Assembly: GCF_017301735.1 (NCBI RefSeq)
Contig: NZ_CP071090.1
Span: 7,740,001-7,804,000, forward strand
Length of the DNA stretch: 64,000 nucleotides
Direction: 5' to 3'
DNA from: Pyxidicoccus parkwaysis
GTDB lineage: Bacteria; Myxococcota; Myxococcia; Myxococcales; Myxococcaceae
The stretch's first letter is position 1. Each line of letters opens with the position of its first letter. The position numbers were made by a program, and so were the translations under genes. The notes beneath the pieces were generated by a model. The model was not told the origin of the DNA. It did no database searches and saw only the letters and a list, made by a program, of their open reading frames with translations. This document shows, one piece after another, positions 25,286 through 34,819 of the stretch.

Positions 25286-25888
25286 ATGACGCGACACGTT
25301 TGGCGGGCGGGCACCCTGACGGCGGCGCTGCTGGCCGCACCCGCGCTCGCGAAGGGCGCCAGCACGGCGAGCCCGGCGCTCCAGCCGGCCCCCGGCTTCG
25401 GAGCTCCCGGGCTGACGGTGCACTCCGGACTGCTCCACTACACCGGCAGCCTCGGCGAAGAGACGAAGGTGGGCACCTACCTCGACATCCTGGCGGAGGC
25501 GACACTCTTCCCGCTGCTCGGCGTGGAGGCCGGCTACGAGGGCTCCGCCAATGGCTTCTCGGAGAGCAACGTCGGCACGCTGTGGCGGCACAACGCGAGC
25601 GTGCTCGCCAAGTTCGGCCCCACGCTGGGCGGCCACTGGAAGCCCTACGTCGGCGCGGGCGTGGGCCTCAGCTACCTCGACACCAGCGGCGAAGCGGACC
25701 AGCAGCCCTTCACCAACGACTGGGCGCCGGAAGTCCCGCTCGCGGCTGGCGTCGAGTACCGCTTCTACGGCGTGACGGCGGGCGCGCGCGCCACGTACCG
25801 CGTCCTCATCGGCGATGACGTCGGCAGTGGCCCCTACTACGAGGGCGATATCCTCAGCGCGGGAGTCAGCCTGGGCATGCGCTTCTAG
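25286..25888 (+). CDS. Outer-membrane beta-barrel protein
   Basis: The 200-residue protein has a Sec signal peptide (MTRHVWRAGTLTAALLAAPALAKG, cleavage after ALA) and a mature part of alternating amphipathic strands typical of the OmpA/OmpW-like small barrel group: GLTVHSGLLHYTGSLG, LGVEAGYEGSANGF, GGHWKPYVGAGVGLSYLD, PLAAGVEYRFYGVTAGARATYRV, ending in LSAGVSLGMRF with the C-terminal phenylalanine that BAM recognises. GGAGG lies 9 bases upstream of the ATG; GTG at 25283 is also in frame. The ligand or role is unknown. Confidence 0.82.
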   Translation: MTRHVWRAGTLTAALLAAPALAKGASTASPALQPAPGFGAPGLTVHSGLLHYTGSLGEETKVGTYLDILAEATLFPLLGVEAGYEGSANGFSESNVGTLWRHNASVLAKFGPTLGGHWKPYVGAGVGLSYLDTSGEADQQPFTNDWAPEVPLAAGVEYRFYGVTAGARATYRVLIGDDVGSGPYYEGDILSAGVSLGMRF

Positions 25889-25939
25889 CCACGCGCGGGC
25901 CCACTCCGCCGCGACAGGGTGACGCCGGAGCTCGGAAGC

Positions 25940-26677
25940 TCAGAAGCGTCCCGTCAGTCCGAGCGCGCCTCCGTGCGAGGACATCCCCACCGTGGGCGTC
26001 CACCACACGCCGGAGTCATGAGCGGCCGCGAGCGCGCGCGGCTGGGCCGAGGCCGACGTCATCTCGTAGGTGATGATGGATGTGGTCAGCGGAAGCGCGA
26101 GGAGCAGGAGGGCCGCGTCGTCTCCGGCGACATCGGTCAGGTACAGGCCCGTGGCCGCGCCTCCCGCCAGCAAGCCCAGCCCCAGCGTGGGCAGCAGGCG
26201 TCCGCGACCTTCCAGCATGGAACCAGCGCCGTATACGCCCAGCGCGGACCCCAGCGACCAACCCATGATGCCTCCCGCCACCAGGCCCGAGGCGTCACAG
26301 GTGTCACCGGCGCAACCCCACGCCGCGTTTCCCAGGGGGAGCATGGCCATCACGCCCACGAAGCCGCCTCCCACGCCCGCCACCGCGCCGCCCATGGCCT
26401 CCATGACCACGCGCCCCGCCACCCGCCCCGGTGGGTCCGGCTTCCACTGCGCCTCCGTCACGGCCTCGGCGGAAGGACGCGCCTCGTCGCGGACAGGCAC
26501 GTCCCTCACGTCCGCGTCCCGCGTGCCCCTTACCTCCGCGTCTCGCGCGGCCTTCACGTCAGCGTCCCTCGCGTCCTCCACCTCGATGAGCGGAGGAGGC
26601 AGGAACTCGCTGGACTGGGCCCACGCCAGGCACGGGCACAGCGCGAGGACGAACAGCACGACACGAATGTCAGACAC
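25940..26677 (-). CDS. Exported hypothetical protein with glycine-rich hydrophobic segments
   Basis: The 245-residue product starts at GTG 26677 with a Sec signal (MSDIRVVLFVLALCPCLAWA, cleavage before QSSEF). A charged segment follows with repeats of Arg-Asp-Ala-Asp/Glu-Val (about residues 35-70). The rest holds several Gly/Ala-rich hydrophobic stretches (AVAGVGGGFVGVMAML, LVAGGIMGWSLGSALGVYGAG, LGLGLLAGGAATGLYL, AALLLLALPLTT), resembling glycine-zipper membrane segments, and ends in LGLTGRF with a terminal aromatic. It converges on the beta-barrel gene. No family was recognised. Confidence 0.68.
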   Translation of the reverse strand: MSDIRVVLFVLALCPCLAWAQSSEFLPPPLIEVEDARDADVKAARDAEVRGTRDADVRDVPVRDEARPSAEAVTEAQWKPDPPGRVAGRVVMEAMGGAVAGVGGGFVGVMAMLPLGNAAWGCAGDTCDASGLVAGGIMGWSLGSALGVYGAGSMLEGRGRLLPTLGLGLLAGGAATGLYLTDVAGDDAALLLLALPLTTSIITYEMTSASAQPRALAAAHDSGVWWTPTVGMSSHGGALGLTGRF

Positions 26678-26770
26678 GGCGGTTCTCCGGTGGGGTGTCG
26701 TCCCTCTCGGCCAGAAGGAGCGCGTGGACGGAAAATGCAGCTTCCGCGCCACGCCCTGCCAGCCACCTTT

Positions 26771-29700
26771 TCACGTCACGGAGAAGTACGAAGCCTGCGG
26801 GTGGTGGAAGACGATGGCGGACACCGAGGCCTCCGGCTCCATCATGCAGCCGTCGGTGAGCTGCACGCCGATTTCCTCCGGCCGCAGCGCGGCGAACAGC
26901 TTCGCCTGGTCCTCCAGCCGGGGGCATGCGGGGTAGCCGAAGGAGTAGCGCTTGCCCGGGTACTCCGCGCGGAAGCGCTCCAGCATCGTCATGTCCGGAC
27001 GGTCCGGCGTGCCCCACATGCTACGCAGTTGCGTGTGCAGCAGCTCCGCGTAGCCTTCCGCCGTCTCCAGCGCGAGCGCCTGCACCGCGTGCATCTTCAG
27101 GAACTCGCCCTTCGCCTTCAGCTCCTCCGCCAGCTCGCGGATGCCCGCGCCCGCGGTGACGACGAACATGGCCACGTTGTCGCGCGGCGCGCCGCCGCTG
27201 CCGTCGAGGGGCTTGAGGTAGTCCGCCAGGCACAGCCCGCCCTCGCGGTCCTGCCGGGGGAAGTCGAAGGACGCGGACTCCTTCCCGGTGCGCCCGTCGA
27301 AGAGCACCACGCGGTTGCCGTCGCTGCCCGCCTGGAAGAACTGGAAGACGGCGCGCGCGTGCATGACGCCGCCGCGCAGCGTGCCCTTCAGCTCCTCCAC
27401 CGCCTCCTTCAGCGCCAGCGCCTTGCGCCCCTCCTCCGTCTTCGCGAGGTCCGCCTCCGCCGGCGTGCCCAGCGCGCGCGACGAGGAGCGCAGGCCCAGG
27501 TGACGGCCGTACAGCATCACCGGGTTGATGAACTTCCAGATGTGGTCCAGCGGCGTGTTCGTCAGCACGTGCCGCTCCCAGTCCGGCGCGGCCGGCACCG
27601 TCTCCAGCACCTGGATGTCGGCGCTGCGCGAGCGCGACACCGGCGCCGTCGCGGCCGGGCGCTCCTTCACCTCCTGCGCCAGCTTCTCGCGGCGCGCGGC
27701 CAGGTCACCGCGCAGCTTCTCGTGCGAGCCGGGGTCCACAATCTGCTTCGCCAAATCCAGGCCGCTCATCGCGTCCTGCGCGTAGGCCACCGTGCCGCCG
27801 CCGTAGGCCGGGGCGATGTTGCGGTCCACGAAGTTGCGGCTGAGCGCCGCGCCGCCCACCAGAATCGGCGTCTCCACGCCCGCGCGCCTCAGGTCCTCCG
27901 CCGTCGCCACCATCTGGTGCGCGCTCTTCACCAGGAGGCCCGACAGGCCGAGGATGTCCGGCCGGTGCTCGCGCACCGCCTGCACGAGCTGCTCGGGCGG
28001 CACCTTGATGCCGAGATTCACGACCTGGAAGCCGTTGTTGGCGAGGATGATTTCCACCAGGTTCTTCCCGATGTCGTGCACGTCGCCCTTCACCGTGGCG
28101 AGCACCACCTTGCCGCGCATGGCCGCCTGGGCCTTGCTCATGTGCGGCTCCAGGAAGGTCACCGCGGCCTTCATCGACTCGGCGCTCTGGAGCACCTCCG
28201 CGACAATCAGCTCGTTCGCGGCGAAGAGGCGACCCACCTCGTCCATGCCCTTCATCAGCGGGCCGTTGATGATTTCCAACGGCGTGTACTTCTTCATCGC
28301 CTCATCGAGGTCCGCGGTGAGGCCGTCGCGCGTGCCCTCGATGATGTAGCGCTGGAGCCGCTCCTCCAGCGGCAGGCTGCTCACCGCCGCGCGGGCCGGC
28401 TTGCGCTCGCGGAAGTGCGCGGCGAAGGGCGTCACCGGGTCCGTGCCCCGGTTGTAGAGCAAATCCTCCGCCAGCTTGCGCTCTTCCTCCGGCAGCGAGG
28501 CGTAGCGCTCCAGCTTCTCGGAGTTGACCAGCGCCATGTCCAGGCCGGCCTGGACGCAGTGGTACAGGAAGACGGAGTTGAGCACCTCGCGGCCCGCGGT
28601 GGGCAGGCCGAAGGACACGTTGGAGATGCCCAGCACCGTCTTGCAGCGCGGGAAGCGCTGCTTGATGAGGCGCACGCCCTCAATCGTCTCCACCCCGCTG
28701 CCCGTGTACTGCACGTCACCCGAGGCGCACGGGAAGACGAGCGGGTCGAAGTACAAATCCTCCGGCTTCATGCCGTACTTCTTCGTGAGCAGCTCGAACG
28801 AGCGCTCCGCCACCTCCAGCTTGCGCTGGCGCGGCACGGCCATGCCCACCTCGTCGATGCAGCCCACCACCAGCGCCGCGCCGAAGCGGCGCGCCAGCGG
28901 CACCACCTTCTCGAAGCGCTCCTCGCCGTCCTCCAGGTTGACCGAGTTGATGATGGCCTTGCCCTGGCTGTACGTGAGCGCCATCTCGATGACGCGCTCG
29001 TCGGTGGAGTCAATCATCAGGGGCACGCGCACCTTCTTGACGACCACCTCCAGGAAGCGGCGCATGTCCTCCAGCTCTTCGCGGTCCGGGTTGGCGAGGC
29101 AGATGTCGATGACCTGCGCGCCCCGCTTCACCTGCGCGCGGGCAATCTCCGACGCGTCGTCGAGCTGCCCCGCGATGATGAGCTCCTTGAACTTCTTGCT
29201 GCCGATGACGTTGGTGCGCTCACCGACGATGAGCGGACGCTCGTCCTCCTTCACCTCCACGTAGTCCACACCGGACAGCGAGGCGCGCGGCCGGGGCGTG
29301 GAGTGGCGCGGCTTCAGGCCCTTCACCGCCTTCGCCAGCGTCTCGATGTGGCCCGCGTGCGTGCCGCAACAGCCACCCACCACGTTGAGCCAGCCCTGCT
29401 CACAGAAGCGCGTCAGCGAGCGGGCAATCATCTCCGGCGTCTCGAGGTAGCGGCCGTTCTCGTCCGGCAGGCCCGCGTTGGGCACGCACGAGACGGGGAA
29501 CGGGCTCATCGAGGACAGCGAGCGGATGTGGTCCGTCATGAAGTCAGGGCCCGTGGCGCAGTTGAGCCCGAGGTACAGCAGGTCCGCGTGCTCCAGCGAC
29601 GCGGCCAGACTCTCCACGCTCTGACCCGCGAGCATGGTGCCCATGGGTTCAATCGTGCCGGACACCGCCACCGGCAGCGCATGGCCCAGCTTGCGGAAGG

Positions 29701-30292
29701 CCTTCTCGATGCCGAGCAGCGCCGCCTTCACGTTGCGCGTGTCCTGCGCCGTCTCCACCAGCAGGTAGTCGGAACCGCCGAGCGCGAGCCCCTCGGCCTG
29801 CACGGCGAAGTTCTCCACCAGCTCTTCGAATGTCACGCCGCCGGTGACGCTGATGGCCTTGGTGGTGGGGCCGATGGAGCCCGCCACCCAGCGCATGCGG
29901 CCGTCCTTCGCCTCGGCCGCGGCGGCGGCGTTGCGCGCGAGCCGGGACGCCACCTCGTTGATTTCGAGCGCCTTGTGCCCGAGGCCGAACTCGTTGAGCA
30001 CCAGCGGCGTGCCGCCGAAGGTGTCCGTCTCCGTCACGTCCGCGCCGGCCGCGAAGTAGCGCGCGTGGATGCTCTCGATGATGTCCGGCCGGGTGAGGAC
30101 GAGGTTCTCGTTGCAGCCCTCGTACTCCGCGCCGCCGAAGTCCGCCGCCTTGAGGTCATGGCTCTGGAGCAGCGTGCCCATGGCGCCGTCCAGCACCAGC
30201 ACGCGCTCGCGCATGGCGGTGCGCAGCGCCTCCACGCGGCGGCCGTTCTCACCAGAAGGGGGAGGCAATGCGGCGGGCAGGTGGCTCGTCAT
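26771..30292 (-). CDS. metH: Cobalamin-dependent methionine synthase
   Basis: The 1173-residue protein has the full four-module layout of MetH (1227 in E. coli). Homocysteine domain: VLVLDGAMGTLLQ, zinc cysteines in GLNCATGP and VGGCCGTHAGH (about residues 242 and 307). Folate domain: VGERTNVIGSKKF and VQYTGSG. Cobalamin domain: ATVKGDVHDIGKNLV, whose His (about 737) is the lower axial ligand. Reactivation (SAM-binding) domain: YPGKRYSFGYPACP near the C-terminus. It makes methionine from homocysteine and methyl-folate. Start ATG 30292 overlaps the stop of the ArsR-methyltransferase gene by 4 bases. The C-terminal domain means it needs SAM and a reductase to recover from cob(II)alamin. Confidence 0.96.
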   Translation of the reverse strand: MTSHLPAALPPPSGENGRRVEALRTAMRERVLVLDGAMGTLLQSHDLKAADFGGAEYEGCNENLVLTRPDIIESIHARYFAAGADVTETDTFGGTPLVLNEFGLGHKALEINEVASRLARNAAAAAEAKDGRMRWVAGSIGPTTKAISVTGGVTFEELVENFAVQAEGLALGGSDYLLVETAQDTRNVKAALLGIEKAFRKLGHALPVAVSGTIEPMGTMLAGQSVESLAASLEHADLLYLGLNCATGPDFMTDHIRSLSSMSPFPVSCVPNAGLPDENGRYLETPEMIARSLTRFCEQGWLNVVGGCCGTHAGHIETLAKAVKGLKPRHSTPRPRASLSGVDYVEVKEDERPLIVGERTNVIGSKKFKELIIAGQLDDASEIARAQVKRGAQVIDICLANPDREELEDMRRFLEVVVKKVRVPLMIDSTDERVIEMALTYSQGKAIINSVNLEDGEERFEKVVPLARRFGAALVVGCIDEVGMAVPRQRKLEVAERSFELLTKKYGMKPEDLYFDPLVFPCASGDVQYTGSGVETIEGVRLIKQRFPRCKTVLGISNVSFGLPTAGREVLNSVFLYHCVQAGLDMALVNSEKLERYASLPEEERKLAEDLLYNRGTDPVTPFAAHFRERKPARAAVSSLPLEERLQRYIIEGTRDGLTADLDEAMKKYTPLEIINGPLMKGMDEVGRLFAANELIVAEVLQSAESMKAAVTFLEPHMSKAQAAMRGKVVLATVKGDVHDIGKNLVEIILANNGFQVVNLGIKVPPEQLVQAVREHRPDILGLSGLLVKSAHQMVATAEDLRRAGVETPILVGGAALSRNFVDRNIAPAYGGGTVAYAQDAMSGLDLAKQIVDPGSHEKLRGDLAARREKLAQEVKERPAATAPVSRSRSADIQVLETVPAAPDWERHVLTNTPLDHIWKFINPVMLYGRHLGLRSSSRALGTPAEADLAKTEEGRKALALKEAVEELKGTLRGGVMHARAVFQFFQAGSDGNRVVLFDGRTGKESASFDFPRQDREGGLCLADYLKPLDGSGGAPRDNVAMFVVTAGAGIRELAEELKAKGEFLKMHAVQALALETAEGYAELLHTQLRSMWGTPDRPDMTMLERFRAEYPGKRYSFGYPACPRLEDQAKLFAALRPEEIGVQLTDGCMMEPEASVSAIVFHHPQASYFSVT

Positions 30293-31185
30293 GATGGCTT
30301 GACTCCGGTCAGCAGGAAGACGCGGAAGGGACTGGCCCCGTCGCGCGTGTGCGTCTCGCGGGTGGGTGACGTGAAGCCGGCCTCCCGCAGGGCCGCTTCG
30401 AGGAATTCGGGCGCGAAGCCCAGGTGCTTGTGGCCCAGCCGCTCCAGCACCCAACGCTCGTCGTGCGGCATCAACTCCAGTACCACCAGCCGGCCACCCG
30501 GCTTGAGCAGGCGGGCGGCCTCGGCCAGCACCGCCGCGGGGGACTCCACGTGGTGGAGGCTCTGCGAAATCACCACGAGGTCCATCCGCCCCGCCTTCAG
30601 CGACAGGCGGTGCAAATCCTCGCGCAGGAAGGTGATGTTGGAGCGCTCTTCCCGGCTGGCGCGCTCACGGGCCTGCTGGAGCGCGTCCGCGTTCTGGTCG
30701 ATGGCCCACACGTGCCGCGCCCACCGCGCAATGGCCACGCTCAGCACGCCGGTACCGCAGCCGAAGTCCGCCACGTTCAGCGGCGGCAGGAGTGACGCCA
30801 GCGCCCCGGCCCACAGGAACCACGACTGGCCCGGCTCCAGGAGCCGCTCGTTGAGCGCCTGTCTGTCTTCCCGCGCGCGCAGCAGGTCCTTCAGCCGCGC
30901 CGAGTCCCCCGCCGCGTCCTCCGCCTCGCGCGCCAGCCGGATGAGCGGCCAGCGCGTGTCCGCCTCTTCCAGGGCCAGCGAGTAGTAGCTGAAGCCCGCC
31001 TGCCGCTCCTCGCGCAAGAGGCCCAGCCCCTTGAGCTTGCCCAGGTGGTGCGAGACGGACGACTGCGCCACCCCGACGAGGGACACCAGCTCCGTCACGT
31101 TCAACGGAGCCTCGGCCACCAGCCGGAGGATGCGCAGGCGCGTCGGGTCTCCGAGCACGCGGAATGACTGGGACAGCTCTTCCAT
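30289..31185 (-). CDS. ArsR-type winged-helix regulator fused to a SAM-dependent methyltransferase
   Basis: The 298-residue protein has an ArsR helix-turn-helix at residues 1-85 (VLGDPTRLRILRLVAEAPLNVTELVSLVGVAQSSVSHHLGKLKGLGLLREERQ) and, from about 125, a class I methyltransferase: LNVADFGCGTGVLSVAIARW, HVWAIDQNADAL, MDLVVISQSLHHVESP, LLKPGGRLVVLEL. The cysteine metal sites of classical ArsR are not seen. Such fusions are known next to methionine-cycle genes. The 4-base overlap with metH suggests it controls its own operon, perhaps by sensing SAM or SAH; that is an inference. Start ATG 31185; a palindrome lies 6 bases upstream. Confidence 0.88.
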   Translation of the reverse strand: MEELSQSFRVLGDPTRLRILRLVAEAPLNVTELVSLVGVAQSSVSHHLGKLKGLGLLREERQAGFSYYSLALEEADTRWPLIRLAREAEDAAGDSARLKDLLRAREDRQALNERLLEPGQSWFLWAGALASLLPPLNVADFGCGTGVLSVAIARWARHVWAIDQNADALQQARERASREERSNITFLREDLHRLSLKAGRMDLVVISQSLHHVESPAAVLAEAARLLKPGGRLVVLELMPHDERWVLERLGHKHLGFAPEFLEAALREAGFTSPTRETHTRDGASPFRVFLLTGVKPS

Positions 31186-31191
31186 ATCGCC

Positions 31192-31211
31192 GCATCAACA
31201 TACATCGATGC
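31192..31211. promoter_or_regulatory. Candidate operator upstream of the ArsR-methyltransferase/metH operon
   Basis: The 20-base imperfect palindrome GCATCAACATACATCGATGC has 5-bp perfect arms (GCATC / GATGC) and begins 7 bases before the regulator's start codon, in the divergent spacer shared with the patatin gene. Its size and position suit autoregulation by an ArsR-type dimer. No experimental or comparative support is available here. Confidence 0.4.
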
Positions 31212-31281
31212 ACTGACAGAGGCCAGCGCTCCCTAGACGCATCGCGTTGCCTGTTTCCGGACAGTGGCGTACATCCTGAGA

Positions 31282-32160
31282 ATGGCCTCTCCCACCCTGC
31301 ACCAACTCCTCGACGGCAAGCGATTCGGCCTGGTCCTCTCCGCTGGCTACTTCGGCTTCTATGGGCACGCCGGCTTCCTCAAGGGGCTGGCGGCCTCGGG
31401 GCTCAAGCCCCAGGCGTACGCGGGCACGTCCGCCGGAGGCATGGTGGCGGCGTACGCGGCGGCGGGCATTCCCGTGCACGCGATTGAGGAACTGGTGCTG
31501 CGGCAGACGCGCGCCAACTTCTGGGACCCGGACCCGATTGGCGCGGTGCTGAACGCGGACTCGGTGGGCCACGGCATGACGGGCCTGCTCAAGGGCGAGC
31601 GCTTCCGCAGCCTGCTGGAGGACACGCTGTCGGTGCGCACCTTCGAGGAGCTGCCGCACCCGCTCCTGCTCGTGGCCTCCAACCTCACGCTGGGGCGGCA
31701 CGAGGTGTTCACCTCGGGCGAGCTGGCCCCGCGAGTCCACGCCACCTGCGCATACCCGGGCCTGTTCCGCGCGGTGCCGCTGGAGGGGAACCTGTACTGG
31801 GACGGTGGCCTCGTGGACAAGGCGCCCGCGCTGTCGCTCCACGAGAGCGCGGTTGGGAAGGATTTGGACGCCATCCTCGTGCACTTCCTGCCCAGCCGGA
31901 CGCGCAAGGTGGTGGGCGGGCCCATGGCGTATGCGCAGGGACTGGCGTCGGGCTCGGCGGCGCTCCGGAGAGACCACTTCCGGCTCCAGCTCACGGTGCT
32001 GGAGGCGCGGAAGGTTCCCGTCTACGTCGTCGTGTCCAACCTGCCGCCGGTGACACCGACGACGATGGAGCGCGGCTTCGACGCGCTGGACCAGGCGCGC
32101 CTCGCGGCGGAGCGCGCGCTGGCCCGGCCTCCGGTGCCCTTCGAGCAGGCGGAGTGGTGA
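31282..32160 (+). CDS. Patatin-like phospholipase
   Basis: The 292-residue protein has the patatin Ser-Asp dyad: nucleophile Ser50 in GTSAGG (G-x-S-x-G) and Asp174 in DGGLVD, with the oxyanion-type glycines in LVLSAGYFGFYGHAGFLKGL near the N-terminus. The order and spacing match the RssA/YchK bacterial group. It has no signal peptide, so it is presumably cytoplasmic or exported by another route. The ATG at 31282 was chosen; a GTG at 31264 is in frame. It is divergent from the methionine regulator, and its stop is 14 bases from the converging kelch gene. Confidence 0.87.
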   Translation: MASPTLHQLLDGKRFGLVLSAGYFGFYGHAGFLKGLAASGLKPQAYAGTSAGGMVAAYAAAGIPVHAIEELVLRQTRANFWDPDPIGAVLNADSVGHGMTGLLKGERFRSLLEDTLSVRTFEELPHPLLLVASNLTLGRHEVFTSGELAPRVHATCAYPGLFRAVPLEGNLYWDGGLVDKAPALSLHESAVGKDLDAILVHFLPSRTRKVVGGPMAYAQGLASGSAALRRDHFRLQLTVLEARKVPVYVVVSNLPPVTPTTMERGFDALDQARLAAERALARPPVPFEQAEW

Positions 32161-32173
32161 GGCGCTTCACGCC

Positions 32174-34819
32174 TCAGGGGATGTAGAGCTCCGCGCTCGC
32201 GTCGTCGGTGCCGCCCGTCACGAGCACCCTTCCGGTGGGGAGCAGCAGCGCTCGGAGCCCCGAGGCGCGCACGCTCCGGGGACTTCCCGTGGGCATCCAG
32301 GCGCTCGTGGCCGGGTCGTAGATTTCCGAGGTGGGGTTGGGGCGCGTCGAAGAACTTCCTCCCGGCTTGGTAGTCCCTCCGGACGCCAGCGTCCTTCCGT
32401 CGGGGAGGAGCACGGCCACGTGGTCATGACGTCCAGAAACCATGAAGCCTCCCGCGTTCATGCTGCCCACCTCGGTCCACTGACCTGTCTCCGGGTCATA
32501 GAACTCGGCGTTGGCAAATGACTCCGAGCCCAGCAACGGATTGCTCGTGCCAGGCAGGACGCGGAATCCACCGGTCATGAGCACCTGACCCGAGAGGAGC
32601 ATCGTGGCCGTGTGGATGCTCCGGGGCCGGTGCATGGCGGCCGTGGAGCTCCAGGTGCCAGCCTCCTCGTCGTAGAGCTCAGCGGTAGCGAGGTAGGAGG
32701 TTGAGCTGCTGTAGGTGGAACGACCGGTCTGCCCACCGGCAACCAGTACCTTGCCCGAGCGCAACAATGTCGCCGTATGGTTGATGCGTGCCGTGGCCAT
32801 GCTCGCCGTGTAGGTCCAGCCTCCAGAGCTCGGCTCGTACAGCTCTGCCGCCGCAAGGCCATCCAGTCCGCCGGTGACCAGCACCGCGTTCGAACGCAGG
32901 AGCGTCGCTGTGTGGCCGCTCCGGTTCAGGTTCATGGTTCCGCTCGTGGTCCAGGTCCCAGCGTCCGGGTCATACAGCTCCGTGGGCGCATTTTCCTCCG
33001 TGCCCCCCGTCACGAGCACCTGCCCCGAGGACAACAGCGTGGCCGTGTGACTCTCACGAGGCACGGCCATGTCACCCGTTCGCGACCAGCTCCCGGTAAT
33101 CGGGTCGAACAGCTCCGCGGTGGCGAGTCGTGCACCACTGGCGTCCACCCCGCCGGTGAGCAGTATCCGGCCGGAGCGGAGCAGCGTCATCGTGTGGCGC
33201 TTGCGAACCGAGCTCATGTTGGCAGCGCTCTTCCAGACCCCCGTGCCCGGCTCGTAGCGCTCCACGTTTGCCACGCCCCCTCCCAGGACCACCGCATCTC
33301 CCTGGGGGAGCGAGATGGCCACATGCCCCGTATGTGTCGCCGCCATGCTCGGTGTGGAGCTCCACACATCGCGTTCCGGGTCATACAGCTCCGCTGTCTG
33401 CAGCGCGCTGCCATAGGTGCCACCGGCAACAAGCACCTTGCCCGAAACCAGGATGCAGACGCCCTGGCCGGAGCGCCCCGGAGGAGCCATGGCATGGATG
33501 GAGGACCACGTGCCCATCGACGGGTCATAGAGCTCTCCCGTGTTCAGCGTCGTGCTGACACCCGTCCCACCGAGCACCAGCACCATTCCCGAGCGAAGCA
33601 CGGTGGCCGAGTGCCCCGCGCGCCGGGCCTGGGCCATGGGCCCCGTCGAGGACCAGGTGCCCGCGCTCGGGTCATACAGCTCGGCGGTGGCGAGCGCCTC
33701 GGAGAGGGGAGCTCCCCCGGAGCCGAAGTAATACCGGGTACCTCCAGTGGCCAGCACCTTCCCCGTGCCCAACACGGTCAGCGTGTGGCGCTGGCGGGCT
33801 GTGAGCACGCCGCCCGTTGCGGTCCAGGTGTTCGAGGTCGGGTCGTACAGCTCCGCCGTGCCCAGCGAGGGGATGGACCCGGAGCCTCCGGCCACCAGGA
33901 CCTTCCCGGAGCTCAACCGAACGGCCGCGTGCTCGTATCGGCTCGCGGTCAGGGCGCCCGCCGGAGACCAGGTGCCCGTGCTCGGGTCATAGAGCTCCGC
34001 GGACGCCAACGAGCCACTGCTGGAGTAGCCGCCCGCAACCAGCACATCACCGTTGAGCAGCAGCGTCGCGCTGTGGGAATGGCGAGCCGTCGCCATGCTG
34101 CCGGTAGCGGTGACGGTGCCGGTGGCAGGGTCATACAGCTCCGCGGAGGCCAGGGCCGTGCCCGATTCGCGGCCGCCCACCACCAGGATGCGGCCGTTAC
34201 TCAGCACCGTGGCGGTGAAGTTGTCACGGACCGCCGCCAGCGTCCCCGCCGGCTTCCACGCCGGACAGTCGGGCACCCCACCCACGAGGAAGCGGTACGA
34301 GCTGGAGGGCCCCAGCGAGTTGGTGATGGTCGCCGTGACGAAGGGCGGCGCCCCGGTAGGGAGGCAGTCCGGCGCGGTCCACTGGACACTGCTCGTGGTG
34401 GCGCCGTCTTCCTGGGTGCCCAGCGTGCCGGACGTGGCGGACCACTCGAAGCGCAGGCTGCCCGCCGGAGGCGTCTCCGTGGTGACCAGGAACGTCAGCG
34501 AGCCTCCGCCCCGCGTCATCGGCGTCACGGGCTTTGCGCCCGTCACGCGAGGTGGGCCGCCCGCGTCCGGATTGCCCGCGTCCGGATTGCCCGCGTCCGG
34601 ATTGCCCGCGTCCGGATTGCCCGCGTCCGGATTGCCCGCGTCCGGATTGCCCGCGTCCGGATTGCCCGCATCCGGAACTTCACCGCCTCCATCGCCCCTC
34701 CCGCAGCGCTCGGGGTATTGCGCGCAGAGCTTCTCCTTCTCCTGGTCGAAGTCGGCGCAGCCCGTGCCCAGCACCACCACGAGCGAGGCCAGCGTGGCCA
34801 GCAGCGCGTGCGTCCTCAT
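32174..34819 (-). CDS. Kelch-repeat lipoprotein with NPDAG tandem linker
   Basis: The 881-residue lipoprotein has signal MRTHALLATLASLVVVLGTGC (cysteine 21), a short acidic part, then eight Pro-Asp-Ala-Gly words (seven exact NPDAG), and an Ig-like strand region (about 90-190). From about 195 on there are 13 kelch-type blades, each with a version of AELYDP-x-x-GTW and a preceding VLVAGG or VLVTGG strand, enough for two beta-propellers. It is probably displayed on the cell surface. Its ATG overlaps the stop of the gene upstream by 4 bases. No enzyme signature was seen; protein or carbohydrate binding is the likely role. Confidence 0.88.
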   Translation of the reverse strand: MRTHALLATLASLVVVLGTGCADFDQEKEKLCAQYPERCGRGDGGGEVPDAGNPDAGNPDAGNPDAGNPDAGNPDAGNPDAGNPDAGGPPRVTGAKPVTPMTRGGGSLTFLVTTETPPAGSLRFEWSATSGTLGTQEDGATTSSVQWTAPDCLPTGAPPFVTATITNSLGPSSSYRFLVGGVPDCPAWKPAGTLAAVRDNFTATVLSNGRILVVGGRESGTALASAELYDPATGTVTATGSMATARHSHSATLLLNGDVLVAGGYSSSGSLASAELYDPSTGTWSPAGALTASRYEHAAVRLSSGKVLVAGGSGSIPSLGTAELYDPTSNTWTATGGVLTARQRHTLTVLGTGKVLATGGTRYYFGSGGAPLSEALATAELYDPSAGTWSSTGPMAQARRAGHSATVLRSGMVLVLGGTGVSTTLNTGELYDPSMGTWSSIHAMAPPGRSGQGVCILVSGKVLVAGGTYGSALQTAELYDPERDVWSSTPSMAATHTGHVAISLPQGDAVVLGGGVANVERYEPGTGVWKSAANMSSVRKRHTMTLLRSGRILLTGGVDASGARLATAELFDPITGSWSRTGDMAVPRESHTATLLSSGQVLVTGGTEENAPTELYDPDAGTWTTSGTMNLNRSGHTATLLRSNAVLVTGGLDGLAAAELYEPSSGGWTYTASMATARINHTATLLRSGKVLVAGGQTGRSTYSSSTSYLATAELYDEEAGTWSSTAAMHRPRSIHTATMLLSGQVLMTGGFRVLPGTSNPLLGSESFANAEFYDPETGQWTEVGSMNAGGFMVSGRHDHVAVLLPDGRTLASGGTTKPGGSSSTRPNPTSEIYDPATSAWMPTGSPRSVRASGLRALLLPTGRVLVTGGTDDASAELYIP
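34561..34680. repeat. 15-bp tandem repeat (8 units) coding NPDAG
   Basis: Seven perfect copies of CCGCGTCCGGATTGC run from 34561 to 34665, with a diverged eighth at 34666-34680. On the minus strand each unit codes Asn-Pro-Asp-Ala-Gly in the kelch lipoprotein linker. Identity at the nucleotide level points to recent slippage; copy number should vary between strains without breaking the frame. Confidence 0.95.

Noticed and set aside
25919-30985. A 1688-codon plus-strand open frame over metH
   Set aside because: It is antisense to a full-length MetH with all catalytic motifs; its protein is Arg/His/Leu-rich noise typical of the reverse frame in GC-rich DNA.
34561-34680. CRISPR array
   Set aside because: Units of 15 bp follow each other without spacers and stay in frame inside the kelch gene, so they are a coding minisatellite.
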